Assembly: GCF_900143085.1 (NCBI RefSeq)
Contig: NZ_FRCZ01000004.1
Coordinates: 124,001-188,000 of the forward strand
Source: Gracilibacillus kekensis
GTDB taxonomy: Bacteria > Bacillota > Bacilli > Bacillales > Amphibacillaceae
Direction: 5' to 3'
DNA: 64,000 bases
Shown: piece after piece, positions 30,012 to 39,535 of the stretch
Numbering within the stretch: position 1 is the stretch's first letter
Layout of the letters: each line of letters starts with the position of its first letter
The notes under the pieces: model-generated
Seen by the model: only the letters and a program-made list of their open reading frames with translations
Told to the model about the DNA's origin: nothing
Database searches by the model: none
Translations under genes and position numbers: made by a program

Positions 30012-32129
30012 ATGGTAGAAGAGAAAAAAGTATTTTCAACAGAAATTGCTGGCCAACCTTTCCGTGTTGAAATCGGCGAATTGGCAAAACAGGCAAATGG
30101 TGCATGTATGGTGCATTATGGTGACACAGCAGTATTGGCGACTGCGACAGCGTCAAAAGAACCAAAAGACTTACCGTTCTTTCCGCTTACTGTAAATTAT
30201 GAAGAACGATTGTATGCTGTAGGTAAAATACCAGGAGGTTTTATTAAAAGAGAAGGTAGACCAAGTGAGAAAGCGGTATTGACTTCTAGATTAATTGACC
30301 GTCCTATTCGCCCATTGTTCCCTGATGGCTTTCGTAATGAAGTTCAGGTTATAAGTACGGTAATGAGTGTGGATCAAAATTTACCTTCAGAAATTGCAGC
30401 AATGATTGGATCTTCTATTGCATTAAGTGTATCTGATATTCCATTCGGTGGACCAATTGCTGGTGTAGTGGTAGGTAGAGTAGATGGCAAATTTGTGGTG
30501 AATCCAACCTTAGAAGAACGTGAAAAAAGTGATATTGATCTAACAGTGGCAGGAACAAAAGACGCGATTAACATGGTGGAAGCAGGAGCGAATGAAGTTC
30601 CCGAAGAAATTATGTTAGAGGCTATTATGTTTGGTCACGAAGAAATCAAACGTTTGATAGCATTCCAAGAAGAAATTATTCAAGCGGTTCAGGTAGAAAA
30701 AATGGAAATCAAATTGTTTGAATTAGATCAAGATGTCGTTACAGAAGTGGAAAACGCAACAAAAGAAGATTTAGTAAAAGCAATTCAAGTCTTTGAAAAA
30801 AGTGCACGCGAAGAAGCAATAAATCAAGTTAAAAAAGATGTAATGGACAAATATGAAGAAGCAGAAGCAGATGCGGACAAGCTTAAACAAGTAGCAAATG
30901 TTTTAGATAAGATTGTTAAAGAAGAAGTGCGTCGTCTGATTACGAAAGAAAAAGTTCGTCCAGATGGAAGAAAAATAGATGAAATCAGACCTCTTTCATC
31001 TCGTATTGGTGTTTTGCCGCGAACTCATGGTTCAGGATTGTTTACTCGTGGACAAACTCAAGCATTAAGTATTTGTACATTAGGTGCACTTGGTGATGTG
31101 CAAATTTTAGATGGACTGGATGCAGAAGAATCAAAACGTTTCATGCATCATTATAATTTTCCGTCCTTCAGTGTTGGGGAAACAGGACCAATAAGAGGAC
31201 CTGGTCGTCGTGAAATCGGTCATGGGGCATTAGGTGAGCGTGCTTTAGAAAAAGTGGTTCCTGACGAAAAAGAATTTCCATACACGATTCGACTTGTTTC
31301 AGAAGTATTAGAATCAAACGGGTCCACCTCTCAAGCTAGTATTTGTGCTAGTACGTTGGCGATGATGGATGCAGGTGTTCCAATTAAAGCACCGGTCGCT
31401 GGTATTGCAATGGGGCTAGTTAAATCAGGTGAAGATTATTCGATACTAAGTGATATTCAAGGTATGGAAGATTTCTTGGGGGATATGGACTTCAAAGTAG
31501 CAGGTACTGAAAATGGTGTTACGGCTCTTCAAATGGACATAAAAATTGAAGGTTTATCTCGTGAAATTCTAGAAGAAGCCTTATTACAAGCGAAAAAAGG
31601 TAGAATGCATATCCTTTCTCATATGTTAGAAACGATAAAAGAACCGAAAATAGAGCTTTCAAATTATGCTCCTAAAATTTTAACGATGGATATTAAACCT
31701 GATAAAATTCGTGATGTGATTGGACCAAGTGGTAAACAAATCAATCAAATTATCGAAGAAACAGGCGTTAAAATTGACATTGAACAAGATGGACATGTCT
31801 TTATTTCCTCTATAGATAGTGAAATGAATAAAAAAGCACAAAAATTAATTGAAGATATTGTTCGTGAAGTTGAACCAGGTCAAATGTATCTTGGTACAGT
31901 CAAACGCATTGAAAAATTTGGTGCTTTTGTTGAACTTTTCAAAGGCAAAGATGGTCTTGTACACATTTCTGAACTTGCAGAAGAAAGAACTGACAAGGTA
32001 GAAGATGTTGTTTCAATCGGTGACCAGATTATGGTTAAAGTAAAAGAAATTGACCGCCAGGGAAGAGTGAATCTTTCTCGAAAAGCTGTACTTCTTGACC
32101 AGAAAGAAAAAGAAAATAAAAATAAGTAA
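30012..32129 (+). CDS. pnp: Polynucleotide phosphorylase
   Basis: PNPase degrades RNA 3' to 5' using phosphate. The 705-residue protein has two RNase PH domains (second one with [16 protein letters not shown] and the [20 protein letters not shown] segment), a KH domain ([18 protein letters not shown], about 560-620) and a C-terminal S1 domain (about 623-690). ATG 30012 follows GAGGAGTACTATA; an in-frame upstream start at 29973 has no ribosome site. In B. subtilis ylxY follows; it is absent here. Confidence 0.97.
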   Translation: MVEEKKVFSTEIAGQPFRVEIGELAKQANGACMVHYGDTAVLATATASKEPKDLPFFPLTVNYEERLYAVGKIPGGFIKREGRPSEKAVLTSRLIDRPIRPLFPDGFRNEVQVISTVMSVDQNLPSEIAAMIGSSIALSVSDIPFGGPIAGVVVGRVDGKFVVNPTLEEREKSDIDLTVAGTKDAINMVEAGANEVPEEIMLEAIMFGHEEIKRLIAFQEEIIQAVQVEKMEIKLFELDQDVVTEVENATKEDLVKAIQVFEKSAREEAINQVKKDVMDKYEEAEADADKLKQVANVLDKIVKEEVRRLITKEKVRPDGRKIDEIRPLSSRIGVLPRTHGSGLFTRGQTQALSICTLGALGDVQILDGLDAEESKRFMHHYNFPSFSVGETGPIRGPGRREIGHGALGERALEKVVPDEKEFPYTIRLVSEVLESNGSTSQASICASTLAMMDAGVPIKAPVAGIAMGLVKSGEDYSILSDIQGMEDFLGDMDFKVAGTENGVTALQMDIKIEGLSREILEEALLQAKKGRMHILSHMLETIKEPKIELSNYAPKILTMDIKPDKIRDVIGPSGKQINQIIEETGVKIDIEQDGHVFISSIDSEMNKKAQKLIEDIVREVEPGQMYLGTVKRIEKFGAFVELFKGKDGLVHISELAEERTDKVEDVVSIGDQIMVKVKEIDRQGRVNLSRKAVLLDQKEKENKNK

Positions 32130-32134
32130 TACAA

Positions 32135-32163
32135 AAAGAAGCTGGATAACCAGTTTCTTTTTT
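32135..32163 (+). terminator. Terminator after pnp
   Basis: AAAGAAGCTGG (32135-32145) pairs with CCAGTTTCTTT (32150-32160), with loop ATAA and a T run continuing to 32163. Confidence 0.8.
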
Positions 32164-32234
32164 ATACATAAAAAATGTCAACGCTGCAGTAAGAAGTTTT
32201 AATAAAAGAAGTTATATACTAGGAGGACTGTTTT

Positions 32235-33455
32235 TTGTTACATCGTAAAGAATGTCAAAATGGAATGCGAATCGTATTAGAGGAGATTAATACAGTGCGC
32301 TCGGTAACAATTGGAATATGGGTAAAAACCGGATCAAGGGATGAAACAGCAGAACAAAACGGCATATCTCATTTTATAGAGCATATGTTATTTAAAGGAA
32401 CCAAAACTCGCTCTCCTCAAGAAATTGCAGAAGCCTTTGATGGTATTGGAGGAGAGATTAATGCGTTCACTTCGAAAGAATATACATGCTATTATGCAAA
32501 AGTACTTGATTCTCATAAAGATCTTGCGATAGAAATACTTTCAGATATGCTATTACATTCCACTTTTGATCCTATAGAAATGGAACGTGAGAAAAAAGTT
32601 GTGTTAGAAGAAATTAATATGACAGAAGATACACCTGATGATATTATTCATGATTTATTAGCAGAAGCAGCATATAAATCAAATACTTTAGCAATGCCTA
32701 TTTTAGGTTCGAAATCAACTGTTGCTCATTTTAACCAAGAAGACATACTTAAATATCAAAAAGAACACTATATTCCTTCAAACATAGTTGTTTCCATTGC
32801 AGGTAATGTGCAAAACGATTTTATTAAGACGGTAGAACATCTTCTATCTTTCAACACTCATAGTAGTGATCTATCGAAGATTGAAACTGAAAAACCTTTA
32901 TTTTATTCAAATCACGTCTCACAAACCAAAGAAACGGAACAAGCCCATATTTGTTTAGGCTATGAGGGAGTGGGTATTGAAGATGATCAAATCTATCCAA
33001 TGATGATGGTTAATAATGTCTTAGGTGGTAGTATGAGTTCTCGTTTATTCCAAGAAATTAGAGAAAAAGAAGGCATGGCATATTCTATTTTTTCCTACCA
33101 TAGTTCATTTTTAGATAGTGGATTATTAACCATTTATGCTGGTACATCGAAACATCAATTAGTGACAGTCCGTGAAAAAATAGAAAAAATAGTACAACAA
33201 TTGCAATCTGAAGGATTCACGGAAAAAGAGTGGGAGAACAGTAAAGAGCAACTAAAGGGTTTATATATGTTAAGTCTTGAGAGTACTAATAGTAAAATGA
33301 GTCGTAATGCCAGGAATGAGTTGCTTTTGCATGAACATCCTTCATTAGATGATATTTTGCAAAAAATTGATAAGGTAAATCGAAATGATATAAATGGAGT
33401 TTTAGAGTTATTAAATGCGAATAAATCGGCTTCAGCCATTATTGCACCTAACTAG
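32235..33455 (+). CDS. M16-family zinc processing peptidase (YmxG/MlpA-like)
   Basis: The protein is an M16B peptidase resembling mitochondrial processing peptidase beta; the B. subtilis orthologue is ymxG (mlpA), reported to affect protease gene expression. The inverted zinc motif HFIEH begins near residue 46, and the third ligand is the Glu in EKKVVLEEINM about 75 residues later. At 406 residues it is the usual single-unit M16B size. It uses a TTG start at 32235 after AGGAGG. Confidence 0.93.
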   Translation: MLHRKECQNGMRIVLEEINTVRSVTIGIWVKTGSRDETAEQNGISHFIEHMLFKGTKTRSPQEIAEAFDGIGGEINAFTSKEYTCYYAKVLDSHKDLAIEILSDMLLHSTFDPIEMEREKKVVLEEINMTEDTPDDIIHDLLAEAAYKSNTLAMPILGSKSTVAHFNQEDILKYQKEHYIPSNIVVSIAGNVQNDFIKTVEHLLSFNTHSSDLSKIETEKPLFYSNHVSQTKETEQAHICLGYEGVGIEDDQIYPMMMVNNVLGGSMSSRLFQEIREKEGMAYSIFSYHSSFLDSGLLTIYAGTSKHQLVTVREKIEKIVQQLQSEGFTEKEWENSKEQLKGLYMLSLESTNSKMSRNARNELLLHEHPSLDDILQKIDKVNRNDINGVLELLNANKSASAIIAPN

Positions 33456-33473
33456 GAAATGGAGGTGTTATTG

Positions 33474-33713
33474 TTGCGTTTTAATGATTTGAGCAGTAAA
33501 GAGTTGATTGATTTAACCACAGGTTCGAGACTAGGGGTACTAGGACAAACGGATTTAGAAATTGATGAAAAGACAGGTCAAATTCTTTCATTTACCATTC
33601 CGCAGTATAGTATGTTCGGTTTAAGAAAGTCCGAAACTTATTCGAGAATCGAGTGGAAGCAAATAAAAAAAGTAGGCGATGATATGATCATCGTCGAAAC
33701 CGATCAAATCTAA
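33474..33713 (+). CDS. YlmC/YmxH family PRC-barrel protein
   Basis: YlmC/YmxH proteins are short PRC-barrel proteins linked to sporulation; biochemical function is unknown. The product begins MRFNDLSSKELIDLTTGSRL, matching the family start, and has the barrel strands GQILSFTIPQYS and the closing IKKVGDDMIIVE. I chose the TTG at 33474, 7 bases after GGAGGTG; an ATG at 33459 lies on the 5' side of the ribosome site. About 79 residues. Confidence 0.85.
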   Translation: MRFNDLSSKELIDLTTGSRLGVLGQTDLEIDEKTGQILSFTIPQYSMFGLRKSETYSRIEWKQIKKVGDDMIIVETDQI

Positions 33714-33759
33714 AAAACTTCAATTTTAAAGCTCTTATCTTATTTATTGTTCGTATAAA

Positions 33760-34297
33760 AACTAAACTGCGATGTAAGAGTCGTGATAAGTTTGAAATTA
33801 TTTGTCTATTAGCCATCCGCTCCGGCTGCCCATTTTCCTTTTACCACAGGCACAAGTGCAACATCTACTCAAGCAAGCTTTCGTAGTGTTTTCTATGCAG
33901 TGGGGTTTTCCCTTCAGCTAACTTTTTCAAGCATAGACCGCTTGAAAAAGTGGATCTTCAGGTAAAACATTCCCACAGGAGTGAAAGTGGGCGGCCTACG
34001 CTATAAATGGGTTCTACAACGGTTTTAACAGTTATAAACTTGGTCATTCTAGAAATAATGAGATAGTAGTCATTATTTTAACTCTTGCATCCATTGTAGA
34101 ACTTTAGCTAGCGCAGGCGTCCACTTCGACTCCTGGGGGATTAGCATGATCTGAAGATCCACTTTGAAAAGTGTTATTCTTTTCAAAGTTAGCTGAAGAG
34201 CATGCCCCATGGAAAGCGAAGTGGGCAAGCCGTAGCGGCTATTGCGCACATACTTTCAATCAAAATTACCACTCTGCTTACTTCGCGGTTTGTGTCT
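33760..34297 (+). repeat. E2, composite palindromic element with AACTAAACTGCGA-type termini
   Basis: The element is bounded by AACTAAACTGCGATGTA at 33760 and its inverted counterpart TTACTTCGCGGTTTGTGTCT ending at 34297. Inside are module L (33828-33992, closed by GCCCATTTT/AAAGTGGGC, inner stem ACTTTTTCAAGC/GCTTGAAAAAGT) and module R (34119-34226, closed by GTCCACTTCG/CGAAGTGGGC). Module L carries about 57 extra bases (roughly 33843-33899) not found in E1 or E5. The central spacer again has CTACAA/TTGTAG borders. No gene is present. Confidence 0.85.
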
Positions 34298-34311
34298 AAT
34301 ATGTTTAATGG

Positions 34312-34345
34312 AGCCGGGCTTGTTTGCCTGGTTTTTTCTTTTTTT
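34312..34345 (+). terminator. Terminator upstream of dpaA
   Basis: CCGGGC (34314-34319) pairs with GCCTGG (34326-34331, one G-U), followed by a long T-rich run. It isolates the dpaAB unit from transcription entering through E2. Confidence 0.75.
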
Positions 34346-34379
34346 GAAATTGAAGACGAACCGTGATACTTGCCTCTTC

Positions 34380-34406
34380 ACTTCTGTACCCTGCTTACAT
34401 ATGATA
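34380..34406 (+). promoter_or_regulatory. Candidate sigma-K promoter of dpaAB
   Basis: An AC at 34380-34381 lies 16 bases before CATATGATA (34398-34406), which fits the sigma-K pattern AC, about 16 bases, CATANNNTA. Mother-cell expression under sigma-K is known for B. subtilis spoVFAB. Confidence 0.6.
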
Positions 34407-34450
34407 GGTTAGATAATGAAATAAAATGTTTTTGATTTTTGTGAGGTGAA

Positions 34451-35335
34451 ATGATGCAGAAAAAGAAAAATATTGCCATTATTGGGGGAGACGCTCGTTA
34501 TTTACCTCTAATACATGCACTTAATAAAATGAGTGATTTTCGAATTCAAATATTAGGGTTTGAGCAAGTTGAACAAAGCTACACAGGCGTAATGCAATCA
34601 ACGATAGATAGTTTAGAGACATCTGATCTTGACGGGGTTATACTGCCGATTACTGGTGTTGATAATCAAGGCAACGTTGAAACTATGTTCTCCAATCAGC
34701 CTATACAATTAACTAAACAATGGTTTCAATCTTTGCCTAAGCATTGCCGTGTGTTTACAGGAATATCAAATAATACTTTAAATGAATTTGTTTCATCAAG
34801 TAATGTTTCTTTGGTTAAACTAATGGAAAGAAATGATGTGGCTATCTATAATTCAATACCTACCGCTGAAGGAGCGATTATGCTCGCTATTCAACATACC
34901 GATATTACAATACATCATGCTCAGGTTTTTGTTTTTGGATATGGAAGGGTTGGAGAAACTACTGCAGATAGCTTTGCCGGTCTTGGTGCAAATATCTCTG
35001 TTATTTCCGAGAGTGAATCAGATTTAGCTCGAATATATCAGAAGGGATGGGCAGGATACTCTATTGATCAGATCGAGCATGAAATAGAAAAGTGTCAGAT
35101 ATTAATTAATACAATACCTGCACGAGTCATAGACAAATCTTTGTTAGAAAAAATGAATAGTCAAGCTATCATTATAGATTTAGCATCAAAGCCAGGTGGA
35201 GTTAATTTTGAATTTGCTAAAAAAAGAGGCATTCAAGCCATCCATGCATTAGGACTACCTGGAATGGTAGCACCAAAAACTGCTGGTGAAATTTTAGCTG
35301 ACCGTATCGCAACCTTACTTCTAAGCTCCCAGTAA
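34451..35335 (+). CDS. dpaA: Dipicolinate synthase subunit A
   Basis: DpaA with DpaB makes dipicolinic acid from dihydrodipicolinate in the mother cell late in sporulation; the product is pumped into the spore core. The 294-residue protein has IAIIGGDARYLPLIHAL at the N terminus and a Rossmann NAD(P) site FGYGRVGETTADSFAGLGA near residue 160, then DLASKPGG. ATG 34451 follows GAGGTGAA; a second ATG lies directly behind it. The B. subtilis orthologue is spoVFA. Confidence 0.96.
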   Translation: MMQKKKNIAIIGGDARYLPLIHALNKMSDFRIQILGFEQVEQSYTGVMQSTIDSLETSDLDGVILPITGVDNQGNVETMFSNQPIQLTKQWFQSLPKHCRVFTGISNNTLNEFVSSSNVSLVKLMERNDVAIYNSIPTAEGAIMLAIQHTDITIHHAQVFVFGYGRVGETTADSFAGLGANISVISESESDLARIYQKGWAGYSIDQIEHEIEKCQILINTIPARVIDKSLLEKMNSQAIIIDLASKPGGVNFEFAKKRGIQAIHALGLPGMVAPKTAGEILADRIATLLLSSQ

Positions 35336-35429
35336 CACCTATTTAATTTGGGCATATACTGGGCATATAACTAGCCCAATGCTTAATCAGATACAAATGG
35401 TTAGGCATGTAATGCTTAGGAGGGATTCT

Positions 35430-36020
35430 GTGGAACTTAAAGGTAAAAAAATTGGTTTTGGTCTTACTGGCTCTCATTGTACGTATGCGGCAGTCTTTCC
35501 GCAAATGAAGAAATTAGTTGAATTAGGTGCTGAGTTGGTGCCAGTTGTTTCACATACATTTAAAGAAACGGATAGTAAATTTGGTAGAGCGAAAGACCAT
35601 ATGGATCAAGTGAAAGAAATCACGGGTCGAGAACCGATATCGACTATTGTTGACGCGGAACCATTAGGTCCAATTGAACCATTAGATGTTATGGTATTAG
35701 CTCCTTTAACAGGTAACTCTATGAGTCGATTAGCAAATGCAATTACAGATGGTCCAGTTTTAATGGCTACTAAAGCAACGATACGAAATGGAAATCCAGT
35801 AGTAATTGGAGTATCAACAAATGATGCTTTAGGTTTAAACGGGGTTAATTTAATGAGGTTAATGGCAACAAAACTAATTTACTTTGTACCCTATGGTCAA
35901 GATGATCCATACAAAAAACCAAACTCTTTAGTATCTGATATGACACTTATTCCAGAGACAGTGAAAGAAGCATTAGAATTTAAACAAATACAACCGGTAA
36001 TCATTGAAAGAAATCGCTAA
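35430..36020 (+). CDS. dpaB: Dipicolinate synthase subunit B (flavoprotein-like)
   Basis: DpaB is the flavoprotein-like subunit of dipicolinate synthase (SpoVFB in B. subtilis). The 196-residue product starts MELKGKKIGFGLTGSHCTYA and has the FMN-binding flavoprotein features LAPLTGNSMSRLANAITD and MATKATIRNGNPVVIGVS. I chose GTG 35430 with TTAGGAGGGATTC upstream; in-frame ATGs further upstream would add about 17 residues not typical of the family. asd follows, linking lysine-pathway flux to spore DPA. Confidence 0.95.
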   Translation: MELKGKKIGFGLTGSHCTYAAVFPQMKKLVELGAELVPVVSHTFKETDSKFGRAKDHMDQVKEITGREPISTIVDAEPLGPIEPLDVMVLAPLTGNSMSRLANAITDGPVLMATKATIRNGNPVVIGVSTNDALGLNGVNLMRLMATKLIYFVPYGQDDPYKKPNSLVSDMTLIPETVKEALEFKQIQPVIIERNR

Positions 36021-36034
36021 ATATGATGAAATAA

Positions 36035-36063
36035 TTAAAGAATTGCCGTTAATATGTTATGAT
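36035..36063 (+). promoter_or_regulatory. Candidate sigma-A promoter of asd
   Basis: TTAAAG (36035-36040) is followed after 17 bases by TATGAT (36058-36063), preceded by TGT as an extended -10. It would allow asd-dapG to be expressed in vegetative cells, apart from the sporulation control of dpaAB. Confidence 0.5.
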
Positions 36064-36117
36064 AAAAAAGATAATCTAATAAATACTCATTGAATCCAAT
36101 GGAAGGGGACAAATAAC

Positions 36118-37170
36118 ATGACAACAACACAACGATATAATGTAGCAGTAGTAGGTGCTACTGGTGCAGTAGGAGCAAAAATGCTAGAAACACTAGACAA
36201 AAAGAACTTTCCTATTAATGAATTATACCTCTTGTCGTCAAAGCGCTCAGCAGGTAAAGAGCTAGAATTCCAAGGGAAAACATATACTGTACAAGAAACA
36301 ACACCAGAAAGCTTTGAAGGGATCGATATTGCTTTATTCTCTGCTGGAGGATCTGTTTCAAAGAAATTTGCTCCTGAAGCAGTAAAACGTGGTGCTGTAG
36401 TGGTCGACAATACAAGTGCATATCGTATGGATCCAGAAGTTCCGTTAGTAGTACCTGAAGTTAATGAAGCAGATATTAAAACACATAACGGGATTATTGC
36501 AAATCCTAATTGCTCTACAATACAGATGGTAGCCGCATTGAAACCGATCCAAGATCAATTTGGTATGTCTAGAGTCATTGTGTCTACTTATCAAGCAGTC
36601 TCTGGTGCGGGAAATGAGGCACTTGACGAATTGCGTACACAATCAAAAGCATTCTTGGAAGGTGAAAACTTAGAAGCCGAATTATTACCGGTATCAGGTG
36701 AGAAACATCATTATCCGATTGCGTTTAATGCTTTACCTCAGATTGATGTATTTCAGGAAAATGGCTACACGTTTGAAGAAATGAAAATGATCAATGAAAC
36801 GAAAAAAATCATGCATGATGATAAAGTTCACGTTGCCGCAACTTGTGTAAGATTACCATTCTTTACTTCTCATGCAGAAAGTGTATATGTGGAAGTGAAT
36901 AAAGAAGGAGTCACAGCGGATCAATTTAAATCAGCAATTAGCAATGCAGAAGGTATTGTATTAGAAGATGATCCTGAAAATCAAGTATATCCTACACCGC
37001 TTTCTTCAGCAGGAAAATGTGATGTATTTGTAGGCCGTATTCGTAAAGACTTAGATAATGAAAAAGGGTTCCATTTATGGGTAGTCTCCGATAATTTATT
37101 AAAAGGTGCTGCTTGGAATTCTGTTCAGATTGCTGAATCGTTAATTAAAAATAACTGGCTACAAAAATAA
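36118..37170 (+). CDS. asd: Aspartate-semialdehyde dehydrogenase
   Basis: Asd reduces aspartyl phosphate to the semialdehyde used for lysine, threonine, methionine and diaminopimelate. The 350-residue protein has the NADPH-binding [28 protein letters not shown], the catalytic Cys in [10 protein letters not shown], and the later His motif in [11 protein letters not shown]. The ATG follows GAAGGGGAC. dapG starts 13 bases after the stop. Confidence 0.97.
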   Translation: MTTTQRYNVAVVGATGAVGAKMLETLDKKNFPINELYLLSSKRSAGKELEFQGKTYTVQETTPESFEGIDIALFSAGGSVSKKFAPEAVKRGAVVVDNTSAYRMDPEVPLVVPEVNEADIKTHNGIIANPNCSTIQMVAALKPIQDQFGMSRVIVSTYQAVSGAGNEALDELRTQSKAFLEGENLEAELLPVSGEKHHYPIAFNALPQIDVFQENGYTFEEMKMINETKKIMHDDKVHVAATCVRLPFFTSHAESVYVEVNKEGVTADQFKSAISNAEGIVLEDDPENQVYPTPLSSAGKCDVFVGRIRKDLDNEKGFHLWVVSDNLLKGAAWNSVQIAESLIKNNWLQK

Positions 37171-37183
37171 ATGAGGTGTACTC

Positions 37184-38398
37184 ATGCGGATTCTGGTTCA
37201 AAAATTTGGTGGTACTTCTGTAAAAAGTAAACGATCAAGACAACATGCAATCCGTCATATAAAAGAAGCTTTATCAGAAGGCTATAAAATAGTTGTAGTG
37301 GTCTCTGCAATGGGGCGATTTCCAGATCCTTATGCAACGGATTCCTTATTATCATTGATCAATGGAAATCAGTCAAAATTAAGTAATCGAGAAAAAGATT
37401 TACTGATATCTTGTGGAGAAACAATATCTGCTACGGTATTTTCGCATGATCTACTGGAAAACCAAATTGAATCTGTTGCTCTTAGTGGTGGAGAAGCAGG
37501 AATTATTACGACTAGTAATTTCTCTAATGCACAGATAAAAACGATCGATACTCAATATATTCATCAATTATTGAAGGAACATCAAGTCGTAATAGTGGCA
37601 GGTTTTCAAGGAAAGACAGAAAATAATGAAGTTACAACAATTGGCAGGGGTGGCAGCGATACCTCTGCCACAGCATTAGCAGCTGCATTACAAGCTGAGT
37701 TTGTAGATATTTTTACTGATGTAAATGGCATCATGACTGCGGATCCTAGAGTCGTATCAAATGCAAAAAAATTAGAAGCGATCTCCTATACGGAAATCTG
37801 TAATTTAGCTTATCAAGGTGCCAAAGTAATTCATCCAAGAGCAGTCGAAATTGCCATGCAAGCAAATATTCCTATCCGAGTACGATCAACGATGTTAAAA
37901 GACAAGGGAACACTTATAACAAATGCACCAGAAGCGGATTATTCCGAGAGTATTCATGATAAACTTGTGACAGGTATCGCATATGTTAACCATATTACTC
38001 AAATCCGTATACAAGAGATAAAAGAGCCACAGCAACTACATGTCATGGTATTTAAAGCGATGGCTGAAGCTGGGATTTCAGTGGACTTTATCAATATATC
38101 TCCAAATGGTGTGGTATATACGATTTTTGAAAGAGATGAGCCATTAGCAAAAGAAGTTTTAAAAGAATTAAAAGTTAATCCAACTTATACAGAAGATTGT
38201 GCTAAAATTTCGTTAGTAGGTGCTGGAATGTCTGGTTTACCCGGAGTAACCTCAAAAATAGTGCAAACTTTAACAAATAAACAGATTCCAATTTTGCAAT
38301 CTGCTGACAGTCATCGTACCATTTGGGTACTCATACAAAACAAGAATTTAGAAACGGCACTGAATGCATTGCACGTTGCTTTTCAATTAGAGAAATAA
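37184..38398 (+). CDS. dapG: Aspartate kinase (DapG type)
   Basis: The enzyme phosphorylates aspartate at the entry of the diaminopimelate/lysine pathway; in B. subtilis DapG is the isozyme inhibited by diaminopimelate. The 404-residue protein has VQKFGGTSVKS at the N terminus, SCGETISA, GRGGSDTSATALA, and two ACT domains after about residue 265 (VMVFKAMAEAGISVDFIN; ISLVGAGMSGLPGVTSKI). Its position between asd and dapA supports the DapG assignment rather than LysC. Confidence 0.94.
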   Translation: MRILVQKFGGTSVKSKRSRQHAIRHIKEALSEGYKIVVVVSAMGRFPDPYATDSLLSLINGNQSKLSNREKDLLISCGETISATVFSHDLLENQIESVALSGGEAGIITTSNFSNAQIKTIDTQYIHQLLKEHQVVIVAGFQGKTENNEVTTIGRGGSDTSATALAAALQAEFVDIFTDVNGIMTADPRVVSNAKKLEAISYTEICNLAYQGAKVIHPRAVEIAMQANIPIRVRSTMLKDKGTLITNAPEADYSESIHDKLVTGIAYVNHITQIRIQEIKEPQQLHVMVFKAMAEAGISVDFINISPNGVVYTIFERDEPLAKEVLKELKVNPTYTEDCAKISLVGAGMSGLPGVTSKIVQTLTNKQIPILQSADSHRTIWVLIQNKNLETALNALHVAFQLEK

Positions 38399-38506
38399 TC
38401 TAAATTCTTTTTCTTTTTCCTATTGATGAAATTGATTATTCATGGCATAATTATGTTCGCCATTTTTCTATATAAAGTGAAATTTCCATCTGAGGAGTTT
38501 TACTTG

Positions 38507-38527
38507 ATGAAAACCATCAACATGTAA
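38507..38527 (+). other. Possible six-codon leader ORF upstream of dapA
   Basis: ATG AAA ACC ATC AAC ATG TAA encodes MKTINM and is preceded 9 bases earlier by GAGGAG (38492-38497). It lies in the 219-base dapG-dapA gap, which otherwise shows only a weak promoter-like pair (TTAATC at 38553, TATGAT at 38577). Translation of it is unproven. Confidence 0.25.
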
Positions 38528-38617
38528 TCAATAAACAAATAAATATAGTAATTTAATCAAAAAATGTTTACCGTTTTATGATAAGGTGAAGGAGATTGGA
38601 AAGGAGATGGTGACATT

Positions 38618-39490
38618 ATGGATTTTGGAAGACTTTTAACAGCTATGGTAACACCTTTTGATACGAATAACCGCATGGATTTAAATATTACAACAGAATT
38701 AGTGGAGCATTTGCTGGCAACAGGTTCTGAAGGACTCGTTGTTGCTGGGACTACTGGAGAGTCTCCAACATTGAGTCATGAAGAAAAGATGCAATTGTTT
38801 GAACATGTTGTTAAAGTAGTAGATGGGCGAGTTCCTATTATCGCTGGAACTGGAAATAATGATACACAAGCATCTATCGAATTAACGAAAGAAGCAGAAC
38901 AAATAGGTGTCGATGCAGCATTAATAGTGACTCCATATTATAATAAGCCTAATCAAGAAGGATTATATCAACACTTTGCTGCAATTGCAGAGGAAACGAA
39001 GCTACCTATTATGTTATACAATATTCCTTCCAGAGCAGTAGTGCGTCTAAATGTTGAAACTGTGGTAGCTCTGTCACAGATCGAAAATATTGTCTCTGTA
39101 AAAGATTCTACAGGTGATTTAGACGGTATTGCTTCGATACTAGAACAAGTAGAAGCTGGATTCACAGTATATAGTGGGGATGATTCTTTAACATTACCTA
39201 TTCATTCCATAGGTGGATCTGGAGTAGTATCGGTTGCTTCCCATATTATCGGAAAAGAAATGAGAGAAATGATTGCTTTATTTGAACAAGGCAAAGTTAG
39301 AGAAGCTGGACAAATGCATCGAAAACTATTACCAGTTATGCGTGCGTTATTTATGGCACCATCTCCTTCGCCAGTAAAATCTGCGTTAAAATATCAACAA
39401 ATTGAAGTAGGATCTGTACGATTACCATTAGTACCATTATCACCTTTCGAAGAACAAAACCTATTCAGAGTAATCGATCCCTTTCAGTAA
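38618..39490 (+). CDS. dapA: 4-hydroxy-tetrahydrodipicolinate synthase
   Basis: DapA condenses pyruvate with aspartate semialdehyde, the branch point to lysine, diaminopimelate and, in sporulating cells, dipicolinate. The 290-residue TIM barrel has AGTTGESPTLSHEEK, the Tyr region VTPYYNKPNQEG, and the Schiff-base Lys in SVKDSTGD near residue 161. ATG 38618 follows GAAAGGAGATGGTGACA. In B. subtilis rnjB follows; here a terminator and element E3 follow. Confidence 0.97.
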   Translation: MDFGRLLTAMVTPFDTNNRMDLNITTELVEHLLATGSEGLVVAGTTGESPTLSHEEKMQLFEHVVKVVDGRVPIIAGTGNNDTQASIELTKEAEQIGVDAALIVTPYYNKPNQEGLYQHFAAIAEETKLPIMLYNIPSRAVVRLNVETVVALSQIENIVSVKDSTGDLDGIASILEQVEAGFTVYSGDDSLTLPIHSIGGSGVVSVASHIIGKEMREMIALFEQGKVREAGQMHRKLLPVMRALFMAPSPSPVKSALKYQQIEVGSVRLPLVPLSPFEEQNLFRVIDPFQ

Positions 39491-39520
39491 GTGACTACCT
39501 AACCGTAGTCACTTTTATTT
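39489..39520 (+). terminator. Terminator after dapA
   Basis: AAGTGACTA (39489-39497) pairs with TAGTCACTT (39506-39514) and is followed by TTATTTT. The stem begins within the dapA stop codon. Confidence 0.75.
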
Positions 39521-39535
39521 TGTCAAAAAGCGGAG

